A stretch of 64,000 nt of DNA from Cytobacillus pseudoceanisediminis. Its GTDB lineage: Bacteria > Bacillota > Bacilli > Bacillales > Cytobacillaceae. The notes under the pieces are model-generated. The model saw only the letters and a list, made by a program, of their open reading frames with translations, searched no databases and was not told where the DNA came from. Positions 36,431 to 47,290 of this stretch are shown piece after piece. A program made the position numbers and the translations under genes. How positions within the stretch are numbered: the stretch's first letter is position 1; each line of letters opens with the position of its first letter. The DNA lies in the NCBI RefSeq assembly GCF_023516215.1, contig NZ_CP097349.1, forward strand, positions 186,001-250,000, written 5' to 3'.

Positions 36431-36581
36431 TATCTAAATTCCAACATTCAGTAATTACAGACTATTTCTGATGCAAGCTGTTTTAACTATGGTTTGCTTT
36501 GAAAACTTGACGAATTATGTCATAATTCAGTAGGAGTGAAAAAGTATGAAATACTGTTAATAAAACTTTGAGGTGACATAT

Positions 36582-37307
36582 ATGGAAAGATTGCAGAAGG
36601 TTATTGCCCATGCTGGGTTTGCTTCGCGAAGAAAAGCGGAAGAGCTAATGGCTGAAGGCCGTGTAAAGGTTAATGGAAAAACAGTGAAGGAACTGGGAGT
36701 TAAGGTCTCTCCTTCAGATCGGATTGAAGTGGATGGAATTCCAGTTGAGAGAGAGGAGCCCGTTTATTTCCTTCTCTATAAGCCAAGAGGAGTAATTTCT
36801 GCCGTTTCCGATGATAAAGGCAGAAAAGTCGTCACGGATTTCTTTGAAGGAATCAAACAAAGAATTTACCCTGTTGGCAGATTGGATTACGATACATCCG
36901 GAATTCTCATTCTTACCAATGACGGGGAATTTGCAAATCTTTTAATGCACCCAAGCAATGAGATTGAAAAAGTCTACGTTGCCAAGATAAAAGGCATCCC
37001 TTCAAAAGAAAGCATGAGAAGCCTTCAAAGAGGAGTGGTCCTCGAAGATGGAAAAACAGCGCCTGCTAAAACCAAACTTTTATCAATGGATAAGAAAAAA
37101 CAGACAGCCATTGTGGAAATCAGCATCCATGAAGGACGAAATCGCCAGGTTAGAAGGATGTTTGAAGCCATTGGCCATCCTGTTCTGAAACTGAAGAGGG
37201 AGAGATACGGCTATCTTACTTTGCAGGGTTTATCAGCGGGAGATGCGAGAGAACTTACTGCCCATGAAGTTAAACAGCTGCGGGCACTTGCTATGAAGAA
37301 GAAATAG
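36582..37307 (+). CDS. rluB: 23S rRNA pseudouridine synthase RluB
   Basis: A 241-residue enzyme making a pseudouridine in 23S rRNA helix 89. The N-terminal S4 domain (ERLQKVIAHAGFASRRKAEEL) is followed by the RsuA-family catalytic motif GRLDYDTSGILILTND, whose Asp (in LDYDT) is catalytic, and HEGRNRQVRRMFEAIG. Start 36582 has GAGGTGA upstream. It lies upstream of resA, as in B. subtilis. Confidence 0.93.
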   Translation: MERLQKVIAHAGFASRRKAEELMAEGRVKVNGKTVKELGVKVSPSDRIEVDGIPVEREEPVYFLLYKPRGVISAVSDDKGRKVVTDFFEGIKQRIYPVGRLDYDTSGILILTNDGEFANLLMHPSNEIEKVYVAKIKGIPSKESMRSLQRGVVLEDGKTAPAKTKLLSMDKKKQTAIVEISIHEGRNRQVRRMFEAIGHPVLKLKRERYGYLTLQGLSAGDARELTAHEVKQLRALAMKKK

Positions 37308-37491
37308 TGAGCACAATAAAAATTCATAGAAGTGTCACAGTTACGATAATTTGTTAACAATATAGGTATGATGAAAAATGCTATAATAGTAAACAGCTAT
37401 GAGGCTAAATTCTTTTTCCATATGTTACATATTAACGTATTAAAGGTACGATTTTTGATCTGAAAAGGATGCCTTAGGAGGGAAGTTTTTT

Positions 37492-38016
37492 ATGAAGAAG
37501 CAGCGTCTGGTAATGAGAACAGTCATATTGCTTGTCCTTGGTGCTGCCGTGGCATATACGCTATACGCTAATTTTACGAAAGACAAGATTCAAAAGGTTG
37601 CTGTAGGAGAAAAGGCACCTGATTTCGTTTTGACAGACATGGATGGAAATAAACACCGGTTATCAGATTATGAAGGCCAGGGTGTTTTCCTGAACTTTTG
37701 GGGAACATGGTGCAAGCCCTGTGAGAAAGAAATGCCATATATGAACAACCAATACAAGCAATTTAAAGATGAGGGTGTTCAGGTTTTGGCTGTCAATGTA
37801 GGAGAAACAGATTTGGCAGTTAATAAATTTTCTGAGCGTTACGATTTATCTTTCCCGATTGTCATTGATAAGAATACCCAGGTTCAATCAGCTTACGGGA
37901 TTAATCCTCTTCCTGCAACTTTCCTTATCGATAAAGACGGGAAGGTAGTCAAGTATATTACAGGAGAGTTGACTGAAGATACAATCAAGAACTATATGGA
38001 ACAGATTAAACCATAA
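37492..38016 (+). CDS. resA: Thiol-disulfide oxidoreductase ResA
   Basis: A 174-residue membrane-anchored thioredoxin-like protein (one membrane segment, residues about 8-27) that reduces apocytochrome c haem-binding cysteines outside the membrane. The active site reads WCKPCEKE; B. subtilis has CEPCKKE. The CxxC pair and the Glu three residues after the second Cys are kept, but the dipeptide differs. The cis-Pro loop is NPLPATFLID. ATG 37492 follows GGAGGGAAG. It is the first gene of the res cluster. Confidence 0.93.
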   Translation: MKKQRLVMRTVILLVLGAAVAYTLYANFTKDKIQKVAVGEKAPDFVLTDMDGNKHRLSDYEGQGVFLNFWGTWCKPCEKEMPYMNNQYKQFKDEGVQVLAVNVGETDLAVNKFSERYDLSFPIVIDKNTQVQSAYGINPLPATFLIDKDGKVVKYITGELTEDTIKNYMEQIKP

Positions 38017-38035
38017 GTTACGGGGAGTTTTATAT

Positions 38036-39666
38036 ATGAAAGAAGTAAAATGCGACTGCGGCCATGTAAATCCCATAGGAACGATACTATGTGAGTCATG
38101 CGGCAAGGTATTGGAAGAAAAAGAAAAAGATAAGAAACTTCTGGATATGCGGTATGAAGGTAGTGCACGCCGTTCGCAAACCTATAACAAAACCATAATT
38201 GATAAAATATGGAATTTCTTCTCGTCTGTAAAGGTTGGAGTCTGGCTGATTGTCATAACGCTGATTGCTTCAGCCCTAGGAACGATTCTCCCTCAGGAAA
38301 TGTATATTCCGCCGATCATGCCTGCTGAAGAATATTACGAAGATCAATATGGATGGATAGGCAAATTATACTATGATTTAGGATTCCATAACCTTTACAG
38401 CTCATGGTGGTATTTGATTTTGATTGCCTCAATCGGCATATCGCTTGTAATATGCAGTCTGGATAGGGTAATCCCTTTGTACAGGGCTCTAAAAAACAGA
38501 GGGTAAGCCGTCATGAAAGCTATCTCCAGCGCCAGCGGGTTTTTGGGGTTTCACAGGCAGAAGACACTGATCAGGCATTTACTATGGCAAAAGAAAAATT
38601 AAAATCAAAGAAATACAGCATCAGAGAAGAGGATGGAAACATCCTTGCCGAGAAGGGACGTTTTTCAAGATGGGGCCCATACGTTAACCATGTAGGGCTT
38701 ATCATATTTTTAATCGGCGGAATGCTGCGTTTTGTACCAGGCATGTACGTTGACAAAATACTCTGGATCCGGGAAGGCGAGACAAAGGTCATTCCTGAAA
38801 CCAATGGAGAATACTACCTTAAAAATGATGGCTTCATCCTTGAAATGTACGATAAAGAGAAAGATAAAGAAGTGTTTGAAGAAGCGATCGATAAAGCAGG
38901 AATGGTAGCAAAAAATTATCAGTCCAATGTGACTCTTTATAAAAAACAGGGAGATACAGTTGCAGGGGAAGAGGCTGATCTCGAGAAAGTTAAGGATTTT
39001 GAAATTAAGGTAAATAACCCTCTGAAGTTTGAAAAATTTGCATTATACCAAGTAGATTACAAGCTTAATGAGCTTAACAAAATGTCCTTTGCCCTGACCA
39101 ATAAAAAAACGGGTGAAGAATATGGTGATTTAACAGTCGACCTGAACGATCCTCAGGATGTATATGATCTTGGAAATGGCTATAAAGCTGAAGTTGTCAG
39201 CTATTTTCCTGATTTTGAATTTGATGAAAATGGGGAACCGATAACAAAGTCCAGAGTTCCTAATAATCCTGCCTTTGTTTTTAAAATGTTTACTCCGGAT
39301 AAGCCAGATGGCGAAATTAGCTTCGTTGCAATCAGACAGACAATTGAACCTTTTGGTGATAATGAATATAAGATGGCATTTAAAGGCATAGATACTAAAA
39401 ATGTATCGGCTCTGACTGTCCGAAAAGATTTAACCCTATGGATTATTGCATTGGGCGGTGTTATTTTCATGATAGGTGTTGCACAGGGGTCTTATTGGAA
39501 CCATCGAAGAATCTGGCTGCGCCGTGTCAATGGAGAAGTATGGGTAGCCGGACACACTAACAAAAACTGGCATGGACTTAAAAGGGAAATAGAGGCAGCA
39601 TTGGACGGAACCGGAATTAAGGTGCCGGAAGACCAGCTGCAAAATCAAAGTGAAAAGAAAGGCTAA
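38036..39666 (+). CDS. resB: Cytochrome c biogenesis protein ResB (frameshift as read)
   Basis: About 543 residues after repair. A small N-terminal Cys-rich motif (CDCGH...CESCG) is followed by membrane segments at about 66-86 and 125-145, a large outside domain and a final segment near residue 460. Together with ResC it forms system II haem export and ligation. The -1 break is in the A run 38491-38496; a seventh A gives YRALKKQRVSRHESYLQRQR. ATG 38036 follows ACGGGGAG. Confidence 0.92.
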
Positions 39667-39678
39667 GGAGGAATCTGA

Positions 39679-40860
39679 GTGGTTACAATAAGCAGCAATT
39701 TACTATACACAGCTTTTATCCTCTATTTAATTGCTACTGTCTTTTTTGCTGGCTCCATAAAGGATAAGAAAAATACAAACAAAGGGCCAAACAAATGGGC
39801 GGCAATCGGATTATGGATTACCATTATCGGGTTTGCTGCACAGTTGGGCTACTTTATTACGAGATGGATTGCAGCCGGGCATGCGCCTGTCAGCAATTTA
39901 TTTGAATTTACAACATTCTTTGGAATGTCGCTTGTAGGTGCTTTTATAGTGATTTACTTAATTTATAAAACACCTATTTTAGGAGTCTTTACGCTTCCTG
40001 TTGCTTTGCTTATGATCGCTTATGCAAGTATGTTTCCGCGGGAAGTTTCACCCCTGATCCCGGCTCTGCAGAGTGATTGGCTTCATATTCACGTTACAAC
40101 TGCAGCAGTTGGACAGGCTATTTTAGCTGTCAGCTTTGCTGCAGGAATTATCTATTTGGTTAAATCAGTCGATCAATCTAAGCAAAGCAAACAGAGATTC
40201 TGGCTAGAAGCCGTTATGTTTGGCTTGGTTTGTACACTTGGCTTTATTATTATAAGCTCAAGCTTTTCAGCTTCCGGCTACAAGGCCGAATTTAACTGGG
40301 TTGATAAAAACGGACAGGAAGATGTTCTTGAGTATCATATGCCCGCTTTAACAGGTCCTAACGAAGGAAAGCTGATTACGGAAGGGAAATTTGAACCGCT
40401 GGCGGAAATGCCTGCAATTATTAATGCAAAAAAATTAAATACAGTTATATGGTCATTGGCTTCAGGTATCATTTTATATCTTGCATTAAGATTGATTCTC
40501 CGAAAAAGAGTTGGAGCTGCGCTTCAGCCGCTTGCTAAAAATATTAATCTGGATTTGGTTGATGAGATCGGCTACCGTTCAGTATTAATCGGATTTCCGG
40601 TATTTACGCTCGGAGCGTTGATATTTGCCATGATATGGGCACAAATTGCCTGGACTCGTTTCTGGGGATGGGATCCAAAGGAAGTATGGGCACTTATTAC
40701 CTTCCTATTTTATGCTGCCTATCTTCACCTTCGCCTTTCAAAGGGCTGGCATGGTGAAAAGTCTGCGTGGCTTGCAGTAATCGGATTTATCATTATCATG
40801 TTTAACCTGGTTGCGGTAAACCTGGTCATTGCAGGATTGCACTCCTACGCCGGATCATAA
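39679..40860 (+). CDS. resC: Cytochrome c biogenesis protein ResC (CcsA family)
   Basis: A 393-residue polytopic membrane protein of the CcsA/haem-handling family. The tryptophan-rich haem-binding motif is [13 protein letters not shown] near residue 325; conserved His residues occur in [13 protein letters not shown] and at the C-terminal [11 protein letters not shown] 39679 follows AAGGAGGAAT. It works with ResB. A repeat-filled gap follows instead of resD. Confidence 0.94.
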   Translation: MVTISSNLLYTAFILYLIATVFFAGSIKDKKNTNKGPNKWAAIGLWITIIGFAAQLGYFITRWIAAGHAPVSNLFEFTTFFGMSLVGAFIVIYLIYKTPILGVFTLPVALLMIAYASMFPREVSPLIPALQSDWLHIHVTTAAVGQAILAVSFAAGIIYLVKSVDQSKQSKQRFWLEAVMFGLVCTLGFIIISSSFSASGYKAEFNWVDKNGQEDVLEYHMPALTGPNEGKLITEGKFEPLAEMPAIINAKKLNTVIWSLASGIILYLALRLILRKRVGAALQPLAKNINLDLVDEIGYRSVLIGFPVFTLGALIFAMIWAQIAWTRFWGWDPKEVWALITFLFYAAYLHLRLSKGWHGEKSAWLAVIGFIIIMFNLVAVNLVIAGLHSYAGS

Positions 40861-41177
40861 CAAGAAAAGCGGAAGCCGCCTTGCTCACCCCCGACAAGCA
40901 CAAGACGGGCCTCCCGGAAAGGCGTCCTTTGCCTTTTTGGGAGGATTACTCGAAATGTGGAGGCGACTGCCCTATCAACGTACGCAGACTAAGATCGCCA
41001 CGTCCTGTGGCAACGTCTGCATGACCCGCATCCTGCGGGCCTCAGGCATAAGACGGTTCCTGTTAGAAGGCGTTCTTCCTTCTGAAAGGAAACGCCTTAT
41101 GACCCCGAGTCCCTGGGAGCCGAAACAAGACAAGCTTGTGACCTCGAGGGGGTAGGCGCTGGAGTTAGACAGTTCTC
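40861..41177 (+). repeat. Intergenic repeat, family 2, long copy (about 317 bases)
   Basis: It begins CAAGAAAAGCGGAAGCCGC right after the resC stop and ends GGAGTTAGACAGTTCTC. It contains nested inverted repeats, for example CCTCCCGGAAAGGCG with CTTTTTGGGAGG. An open frame of 108 codons across it is composition-driven and not a gene. Confidence 0.75.
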
Positions 41178-41212
41178 AAAAATCAAAGATAATAATTCTG
41201 ATATTAATCATA

Positions 41213-41247
41213 CAAGCCTTCACTTCACAACAGTGAAGGCTTTAATT
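41213..41247 (+). terminator. Terminator between resC and resD
   Basis: AAGCCTTCACT (41214-41224) pairs perfectly with AGTGAAGGCTT (41232-41242), then TAATT. Confidence 0.75.
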
Positions 41248-41305
41248 AAAGCTATAATTCTTCTGTGATTTTCTGCTCTATATTTACTATGTGTCACCGC
41301 GATTT

Positions 41306-41494
41306 GATTGGAGCGGAAGGTGAGAGATCCTCGAATATGCATCCGCATTTTCTTCGTGCGGTGTTCTTTCGAGGAAGCTCATTCAACGTCCTACGGGAGT
41401 AGCGTACCAGGGAGACCCCGCAGACGCTAAGCGTCGGAGAATCCAGGCAGCCCCGTGTGTCGCTAAGTGCCTGCAGCGGAAATCCACGGGCAGA
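41306..41494 (+). repeat. Intergenic repeat, family 1, full-length copy
   Basis: GATTGGAGCGGAAGGTGAGAG, ATGCATCCGCATTTTCTTCG, GGGAGACCCCGCAGACGC and the tail CTGCAGCGGAAATCCACGGG. With the family 2 copy and a terminator it fills the 699 bases between resC and resD. Confidence 0.85.
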
Positions 41495-41559
41495 ATTCTT
41501 TAGCTAAAATAGATTTTTGAGAAGAGCCATTTCTATTGAACGTTAGGGGGATTTGAAAA

Positions 41560-42276
41560 ATGGAAAACCAAGTGAAAATTCTACTAGTGGATGATGAAGA
41601 AAGAATCCGCCGTTTATTAAAGATGTACCTTGAGCGTGAAAATTATTCGATTGATGAAGCGGAAAATGGAAACCAGGCTTTGTCAAAAGCTCTCGCAAAT
41701 GATTACGATGTCATCCTTTTGGATTTAATGATGCCCGGCAAAGACGGCATTGAAGTCTGCAGAGAGCTGAGAGAGAAAAAAGCTACTCCTGTGATCATGC
41801 TGACAGCCAAAGGGGAAGAAGTTAACCGCGTACAGGGATTTGAAGTGGGCACAGATGATTATATTGTAAAGCCTTTCAGCCCGAGGGAAGTTGTGCTGCG
41901 AGTGAAGGCATTATTGCGCAGGTCTTCTAAAACTACCTACCTTCAAACAGAAACAACAGCAAAGGATGTAATTGTTTTTCCTCATCTAACGATTGATAAT
42001 GATGCTCACAAAGTGTTGGCTGATGGAAAAGAAGTCAGTTTAACGCCAAAGGAATATGAACTTCTCTATTTCCTGGCAAAGGCACCGGATAAGGTTTTTG
42101 ACAGGGAGCAGCTGCTTAAGGAAGTTTGGCACTATGAATTTTTCGGAGATTTAAGAACTGTCGATACACATGTGAAGCGCTTGCGTGAAAAATTAAATAA
42201 AGTTTCTGAGCAGGCTGCCAGAATGATTGTCACTGTTTGGGGAGTGGGCTACAAGTTCGAGGTTATTAATGAATGA
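41560..42276 (+). CDS. resD: Two-component response regulator ResD
   Basis: A 238-residue OmpR/PhoB-type regulator of aerobic and anaerobic respiration. The receiver has the acidic pocket (VDDEE), phospho-acceptor Asp55 in ILLDLMMPG and Lys in [10 protein letters not shown]. The C-terminal winged helix has [13 protein letters not shown] and [16 protein letters not shown] 41560 has TAGGGGGA upstream. It overlaps resE by four bases. Confidence 0.95.
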   Translation: MENQVKILLVDDEERIRRLLKMYLERENYSIDEAENGNQALSKALANDYDVILLDLMMPGKDGIEVCRELREKKATPVIMLTAKGEEVNRVQGFEVGTDDYIVKPFSPREVVLRVKALLRRSSKTTYLQTETTAKDVIVFPHLTIDNDAHKVLADGKEVSLTPKEYELLYFLAKAPDKVFDREQLLKEVWHYEFFGDLRTVDTHVKRLREKLNKVSEQAARMIVTVWGVGYKFEVINE

Positions 42277-44057
42277 TGCTCTTTAGGAGTGTTGCAGGTA
42301 AGCTTTGGGGCACAATTCTTTTGTTAGTTTCCTTTGTACTGCTAATTTTAACAGTCATGCTGCTTGAGTTTTTTGAAAATTACCATATAAATGAAACAGA
42401 GAAAGGATTATCAAATACAGCCCATAAAATAACCAGAATTTTAAAAGAGCATAATCGTGAAGTCGGTTTGGAGATCTCCTGGGAACTTGTCGACGATGTT
42501 ACAAAAGTAGTCATTATTAACTCGCCGAAAGAGTACTACTATTCTCCAAATCATACAGGTTCATTAAAACTCCCTATCTCCTACCTCACCGAGGAAGATG
42601 ATTTAAAAGAAGTCCTCACGGAAGATAAGACTGTAAAAAAAGTAACATCCGTTAATCCTGAGTACACAGATGTAGCCGCAGATGATGACAGCAAGATTCT
42701 TATAATTGGGGTCCCTCTTGAAGGGGACAGCAGCAATGGGGCCGTCTTTATCTATCAATCCATTGAAGTCATGCATGAAACACTGCGTTCAACGACTAAA
42801 TTTATTTTGCTGGCTGCAGGAGTTGCCATTATCCTAACAACCATCTTTGCATTTTTCTTATCGACAAGAATTAATGCTCCGCTCAGAAAAATGAAAGAAG
42901 CTGCCTTTGAGGTAGCAAGAGGTAAATTCGACACAAAGGTTCCGATCCTGACTAATGATGAGGTTGGCGAATTAGCCATGGCTTTTAATCAAATGGGCAG
43001 ACAGCTGAAATTCAATATGAATGCTCTAAGCCAGGAAAAAGAACAGCTGGCAAGCATTCTAAGCGGGATGGCTGATGGGGTAATCACCTTCAACCGGGAT
43101 GGCACGATCCTCATCACAAATCCTCCTGCAGAGCGGTTTTTGCAAAGCTGGTTTTATGAACTGGATGACATTGAGAATAATACAGAGGAAGTGCCATCCA
43201 AAGTCATGGAGCTTTTCCAGCTTGCTGTTAATACCGAGAAGGAGCAGATCGGAGAAATCTCTATACAAGGACGTTCCTGGGTGATAATCGTAAGCCCTCT
43301 TTATAATAATAAATATATAAGAGGAGCGGTTGCGGTTATCAGGGACATGACGGAAGAGCGTAAGCTTGATAAGCTCCGGAACGATTTTATAGCGAATGTT
43401 TCTCATGAATTAAGGACGCCGATTTCTATGATGCAGGGATATAGTGAAGCGATTGTCGATGATATTGCCGGAACGGACGAAGAGAAAAAAGAGATGGCAA
43501 GTGTCATTTATGATGAATCCCTGAGAATGGGCCGGCTTGTGAATGAATTGCTGGACCTTGCCAGAATGGAAGCCGGACATATTCAGCTGACAATGGAAGA
43601 AACTGAAGTGAATTCCTATCTGCAAAGAATTATCAGGAAGTTCCAGGGGCTGGCAAAAGAGAAGGAAATTAGTCTGGAACATGATCTGCAAAGCAAGGGT
43701 GTCCCTATTCAAATTGATCCGGACAGAATTGAACAGGTTATGACTAATCTGATTGATAATGCCATCCGGCATACCCCTCAGAATGGAGAGGTAAAAGTGC
43801 TCGAGAGAAGTGATGAACGGGGACTGTTTATCGAAGTGAGAGATTCTGGCTCAGGGATTCCTGAAGAAGACCTGCCGTTTGTATTTGAACGCTTTTATAA
43901 AGCGGACAAAGCAAGAACGAGAGGCCGATCTGGAACTGGCCTTGGCCTTGCAATTGCAAAAAATATAATTGAAGCTCATAAAGGACATATTACCGTTCAA
44001 AGCAAGACCGGACACGGTACGACATTTTCAATCTTTATCCCTCGAAATGAAGGATAA
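42273..44057 (+). CDS. resE: Two-component sensor histidine kinase ResE
   Basis: A 594-residue membrane kinase. Membrane segments at about 9-30 and 168-190 bracket an outside sensor domain; then HAMP (about 190-245), PAS (about 255-360), the H box [13 protein letters not shown] with phospho-His378, and the HATPase N, G1 and G2 boxes ([37 protein letters not shown]). It phosphorylates ResD. The ATG overlaps the resD stop. Confidence 0.95.
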   Translation: MMLFRSVAGKLWGTILLLVSFVLLILTVMLLEFFENYHINETEKGLSNTAHKITRILKEHNREVGLEISWELVDDVTKVVIINSPKEYYYSPNHTGSLKLPISYLTEEDDLKEVLTEDKTVKKVTSVNPEYTDVAADDDSKILIIGVPLEGDSSNGAVFIYQSIEVMHETLRSTTKFILLAAGVAIILTTIFAFFLSTRINAPLRKMKEAAFEVARGKFDTKVPILTNDEVGELAMAFNQMGRQLKFNMNALSQEKEQLASILSGMADGVITFNRDGTILITNPPAERFLQSWFYELDDIENNTEEVPSKVMELFQLAVNTEKEQIGEISIQGRSWVIIVSPLYNNKYIRGAVAVIRDMTEERKLDKLRNDFIANVSHELRTPISMMQGYSEAIVDDIAGTDEEKKEMASVIYDESLRMGRLVNELLDLARMEAGHIQLTMEETEVNSYLQRIIRKFQGLAKEKEISLEHDLQSKGVPIQIDPDRIEQVMTNLIDNAIRHTPQNGEVKVLERSDERGLFIEVRDSGSGIPEEDLPFVFERFYKADKARTRGRSGTGLGLAIAKNIIEAHKGHITVQSKTGHGTTFSIFIPRNEG

Positions 44058-44113
44058 AGGCGAGAAATGTGGCGATTGTTCTTGATACACGGGAAACAAT
44101 TTGTCATAGGCTT

Positions 44114-44150
44114 AGGGAAGGAGATGCATAAAGTTTCCTTCCCTTTTTTT
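44114..44150 (+). terminator. Terminator of resDE
   Basis: AGGGAAGG pairs with CCTTCCCT across a 15-base loop, then a seven-T run. Confidence 0.75.
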
Positions 44151-44256
44151 GAAATATAGTTCTAATCAACAGGCCGGGCGTTTTTGAAGGCAAGGGAGTA
44201 ATCCTGCACCCAAACAGGCTCTTGCGCTTTTCTGCAAAATAATAATATAGTTAAAC

Positions 44257-44283
44257 TGTAACTTTTTTTAGAGAGAGAACGAC
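44257..44283 (+). promoter_or_regulatory. Sigma-X autoregulatory promoter
   Basis: -35 TGTAAC (44257-44262), exactly 17 bases, -10 CGAC (44280-44283). This is the sigma-X consensus (TGTAAC-N17-CGWC), directly upstream of sigX. Confidence 0.75.
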
Positions 44284-44310
44284 TATTTTATTGAACGGGG
44301 AGGGGAATCC

Positions 44311-44862
44311 ATGGACTCCGTTTTTGATGATCTTTATAAAAAATACCATCATGACGTTTTTCAATTTCTATTTTATATGGTCAAAAACAAGGAACTGGCT
44401 GAGGATTTAGTCCAGGAAGTCTATATAAGAGTATTAAAATCATATGAAAAGTTTGAAGGGAAAAGCAGCGAAAAAACATGGCTCTTTTCCATTGCGCGGA
44501 ATGTTGCCATAGATTCCTTTCGCAAGCAAAAGGGCTGGAAGCAAAGGATTATGGAGAAATTTGACTGGTCAACTCAGGAGGTAAAGGATGAACTTCCCTT
44601 GCCGGAAGAAATTGCCCTGCAAAGAGAAGAAATTCAGCTGATCTACCGCTGTCTGGATTTATGCACCATTGACCAGAGGCTTGTCATAATTATGAGATAT
44701 ATACATGAACTCAGCATTAATGAAACAGCTGATGCACTTGGCTGGTCCGAAAGCAAGGTTAAAACAACCCAGCATCGTGCCTTAAAGGTGCTTAAGAAAC
44801 ATATGGAAGATTTTAAGGTAAAGGAGGGAATGGATAATGAAGGAATCAAAGTGGAGCGATGA
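44311..44862 (+). CDS. sigX: ECF RNA polymerase sigma factor SigX
   Basis: A 183-residue extracytoplasmic-function sigma factor controlling envelope surface-charge and lipid genes. Region 2 is YKKYHHDVFQFLFYM through EDLVQEVYIRVLKSYEKFEG and KTWLFSIARN; region 4 is RLVIIMRYIHELSINETADAL. ATG 44311 follows GGGGAGGGG. Its promoter matches the sigma-X consensus, so it is autoregulated. The rsiX start lies inside its 3' end (26-base overlap). Confidence 0.94.
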   Translation: MDSVFDDLYKKYHHDVFQFLFYMVKNKELAEDLVQEVYIRVLKSYEKFEGKSSEKTWLFSIARNVAIDSFRKQKGWKQRIMEKFDWSTQEVKDELPLPEEIALQREEIQLIYRCLDLCTIDQRLVIIMRYIHELSINETADALGWSESKVKTTQHRALKVLKKHMEDFKVKEGMDNEGIKVER

Positions 44863-46104
44863 GCAGCTTCAGGAATTGCTGAGTCAGTTGCCTAAAATTA
44901 AAGATGATCGTGATCCGAGAGACATTTATCAAGCCATCGAAATTAAGATGGGAAAGCAAAAAACAAAACATGGATCCTGCCATCTATCGCAGCGGCTGCT
45001 GCATTGCTCCTGCTTTTTATTCTCGTCCCAAACCTTATGAGCTGGCAGGAGTCTGCCGATAAGCAGGTCGAATCGAAAGCGGACCAATCAACCTCATCTG
45101 AACAAATAACAAGTGAAAATAACACTTTTCTGGAAGCAAAAGAGGAAGACTCTGAATTAATTGCTCAAGAGAAAGGCTCAGAAGAACAGGACCAGGCAGA
45201 GCTGTCCACTGAGCCGGAAGCGGAAGCGGAAGTAAATGATGAGGAGATAAGCCAGAAGACGGTTGCATCAGAATCTAGCCCTACTGCCGTTTATGAAGAA
45301 GATTTGGCAGGGAAAGAGGTACTGACTTATGCGATTCCAGATCAGGCGGCACAAAATATTGTACCCGTCAGTGTTTTAGTTGATGAAAATCCTGCCAGGA
45401 CGAAATTTGAATTATTTGAAGACACAATGGGCAGGCTGACCGAAGATGAATGGGGTTTAGAGGATTACTATCCTCTGAAAGCAAATTTCACCTATGATCA
45501 GGGAAATAAAATGTTAACTGTTGATGTGCCAGCGGATCATCCATATAGTATGTCTTCCACGACAGAATTACTTTTAGAGAAGGTCTTGTCCAATATAATG
45601 AATAATCTTGATATTGAAAAGATTAACCTCATGACTGAAGGGGAAATCGGCATTGAATTTAGCCATTACGGATATAGAGAGGAATTTATCCCGGAAAATA
45701 GCAATGGTAACTTAATTTATTATTTCTTATATCCAAATGGCGCAGATTCAACACCATTCCTGGTCCCGCTAAGAGAGCAGCTCAACTCTATAAAAGATGC
45801 TCTAACAGCTATGAAGCAAAACCGGACTGAAAATAATTTACAGGCATCCATACCAGAAGACATTGATTTTGAAACAGAAGAAATACAGGATGGCAAACTC
45901 TTAATCCGTTTTAATAATGAATCAGAAATAATTGATGATGAATCAACACTTCATGCGATTGAAGCAATACTTCTGACGGCAAAAGACTTTGATTTTGACA
46001 CGGTTAAATTGGAAAATGCAGATGTTGATAAAATAGGCAAGTTTGACCTTACAGAAGAATTAAAAGTACCAATAGCAGCGAATAAACGAGATTTGCCAAA
46101 TTAG
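44837..46104 (+). CDS. rsiX: Anti-sigma-X factor RsiX (frameshift as read)
   Basis: About 422 residues after repair. A short cytosolic part (about 1-40, sigma binding) begins MKESKWSDEQLQELLSQLPK, one membrane segment (WILPSIAAAAALLLLFILVP) follows, then a long acidic outside domain. The -1 break is at the A run 44958-44963; a seventh A gives GKQKNKTWILPSI. ATG 44837 has AAGGAGG upstream. The acidic stretch rich in Glu and Gln (about 75-140) is probably unstructured. Confidence 0.9.
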
Positions 46105-46106
46105 AG

Positions 46107-46136
46107 AGGCGGCCCATGTGGCTGCCTTTTCTTTTT
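46107..46136 (+). terminator. Terminator of sigX-rsiX
   Basis: AGGCGGCC pairs with GGCTGCCT (one wobble) around CATGT, then TTTCTTTTT. Confidence 0.7.
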
Positions 46137-46321
46137 CAGGGATAAAAATCCCTCAGGTCTGCATAAAAACTATGCTGCTGGAAGTATACTAATAACTGTG
46201 CTTTTAAGAGCTTTATTATTAATTGTTCTAAAAGAGTACAAGCTGTCATAGGGTGAAAGAGAGTGCGGTCACTGAAAGGCACTCGTACGGATATTTCAGC
46301 TGACAACATAGGAGGAAAAGA

Positions 46322-47221
46322 ATGAAGGATTACATAAGACGTTTCTTTATCGCAGGAATAATGGCTCTTTGTGTGAGTCTGTTATTTCTGGGAGGGAAGC
46401 ATTCTAAAGCTGCCGAGCCAAAAATTCCGGAACTGACAGAGCATTGGGTATGGCCTGCAGATGGTGTAATTACAGACACGTTTGGGACAAGAGAAGGACA
46501 GCATAAAGGCATTGATATAGCTGGAGATTCCGGGTCTCCAGTTTATGCTGTTGACGCAGGAATTGTGTCCAGGTCTTATTATTCCCAAACATATGGAAAT
46601 GTGATATTCATTAAACATAACAATCAAACTGAAACAGTATACGCCCATCTGGATAAACGCTTTTCTGCTGAAGGAGAAAGTGTTGGGCTGGGACAGAAAA
46701 TCGGACTGATGGGAAGCACGGGTGACTCCTCAGGGGTGCATCTCCATTTTGAAATACATACGCAGGCATGGACAGCTGATAAAATAAATGCAGTTGACCC
46801 TTCTGTTGCATTTGGGATGGGAGAAGTTGGACAAGCTGTAAATGCAGTGATGAAAGTTGAAAATGCGCGTGAAGTTTCAGCACGGCCATCTAATTTTGAG
46901 TCAGGGAAAATAAAAAATGGTTTCGAGGAAACTTACCATATAGTTAAAACAGGGGAAACATTATGGTCTATTGCTGCACACTATAATTTGCGGGCCGGGG
47001 AAATTGCGGATTTAAATAATATTAATCCTGATCACATTTTTTCAGGTCAAAAACTATTGATAAAACCCGTGAAATCTTTAGAATACACTGTTAAACAGGG
47101 AGATACTCTATCTTCTATAGCAAAAATGCATGATACAACGGCAGAAACAATCAAAGAATTAAATAATGCCGATTCAGATACTATAAAAATTGGACAAATT
47201 CTAATCATTCGCAAAAAATAG
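46322..47221 (+). CDS. Secreted M23 metallopeptidase with two LysM domains
   Basis: A 299-residue exported protein: signal peptide about residues 1-31 (cut near SKAA-E); LytM/M23 peptidase domain about 40-165 with zinc ligands in HKGIDIAGD and the HLHFEIH motif; then two LysM repeats, about 200-245 (YHIVKTGETLWSIAAHYN) and 250-297 (YTVKQGDTLSSIAKMHD). It probably cleaves peptide cross-links in the cell wall. The start has GGAGGAAAAG upstream. A GAGTGC/GCACTC inverted repeat lies at about 46260-46285. Confidence 0.9.
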   Translation: MKDYIRRFFIAGIMALCVSLLFLGGKHSKAAEPKIPELTEHWVWPADGVITDTFGTREGQHKGIDIAGDSGSPVYAVDAGIVSRSYYSQTYGNVIFIKHNNQTETVYAHLDKRFSAEGESVGLGQKIGLMGSTGDSSGVHLHFEIHTQAWTADKINAVDPSVAFGMGEVGQAVNAVMKVENAREVSARPSNFESGKIKNGFEETYHIVKTGETLWSIAAHYNLRAGEIADLNNINPDHIFSGQKLLIKPVKSLEYTVKQGDTLSSIAKMHDTTAETIKELNNADSDTIKIGQILIIRKK

Positions 47222-47290
47222 AATAGAAATGATTGCACCGCTTTACTCCCTTAAAGTATAATGGGTAAAAAAACTGGGGGAGTTTGAGAA

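Noticed and set aside
40829..41155. A 108-codon open frame across the resC 3' end and the long repeat
   Set aside because: It lies in the GC-rich family 2 repeat, has no ribosome binding site and no protein-like composition; it is an artefact of the repeat.
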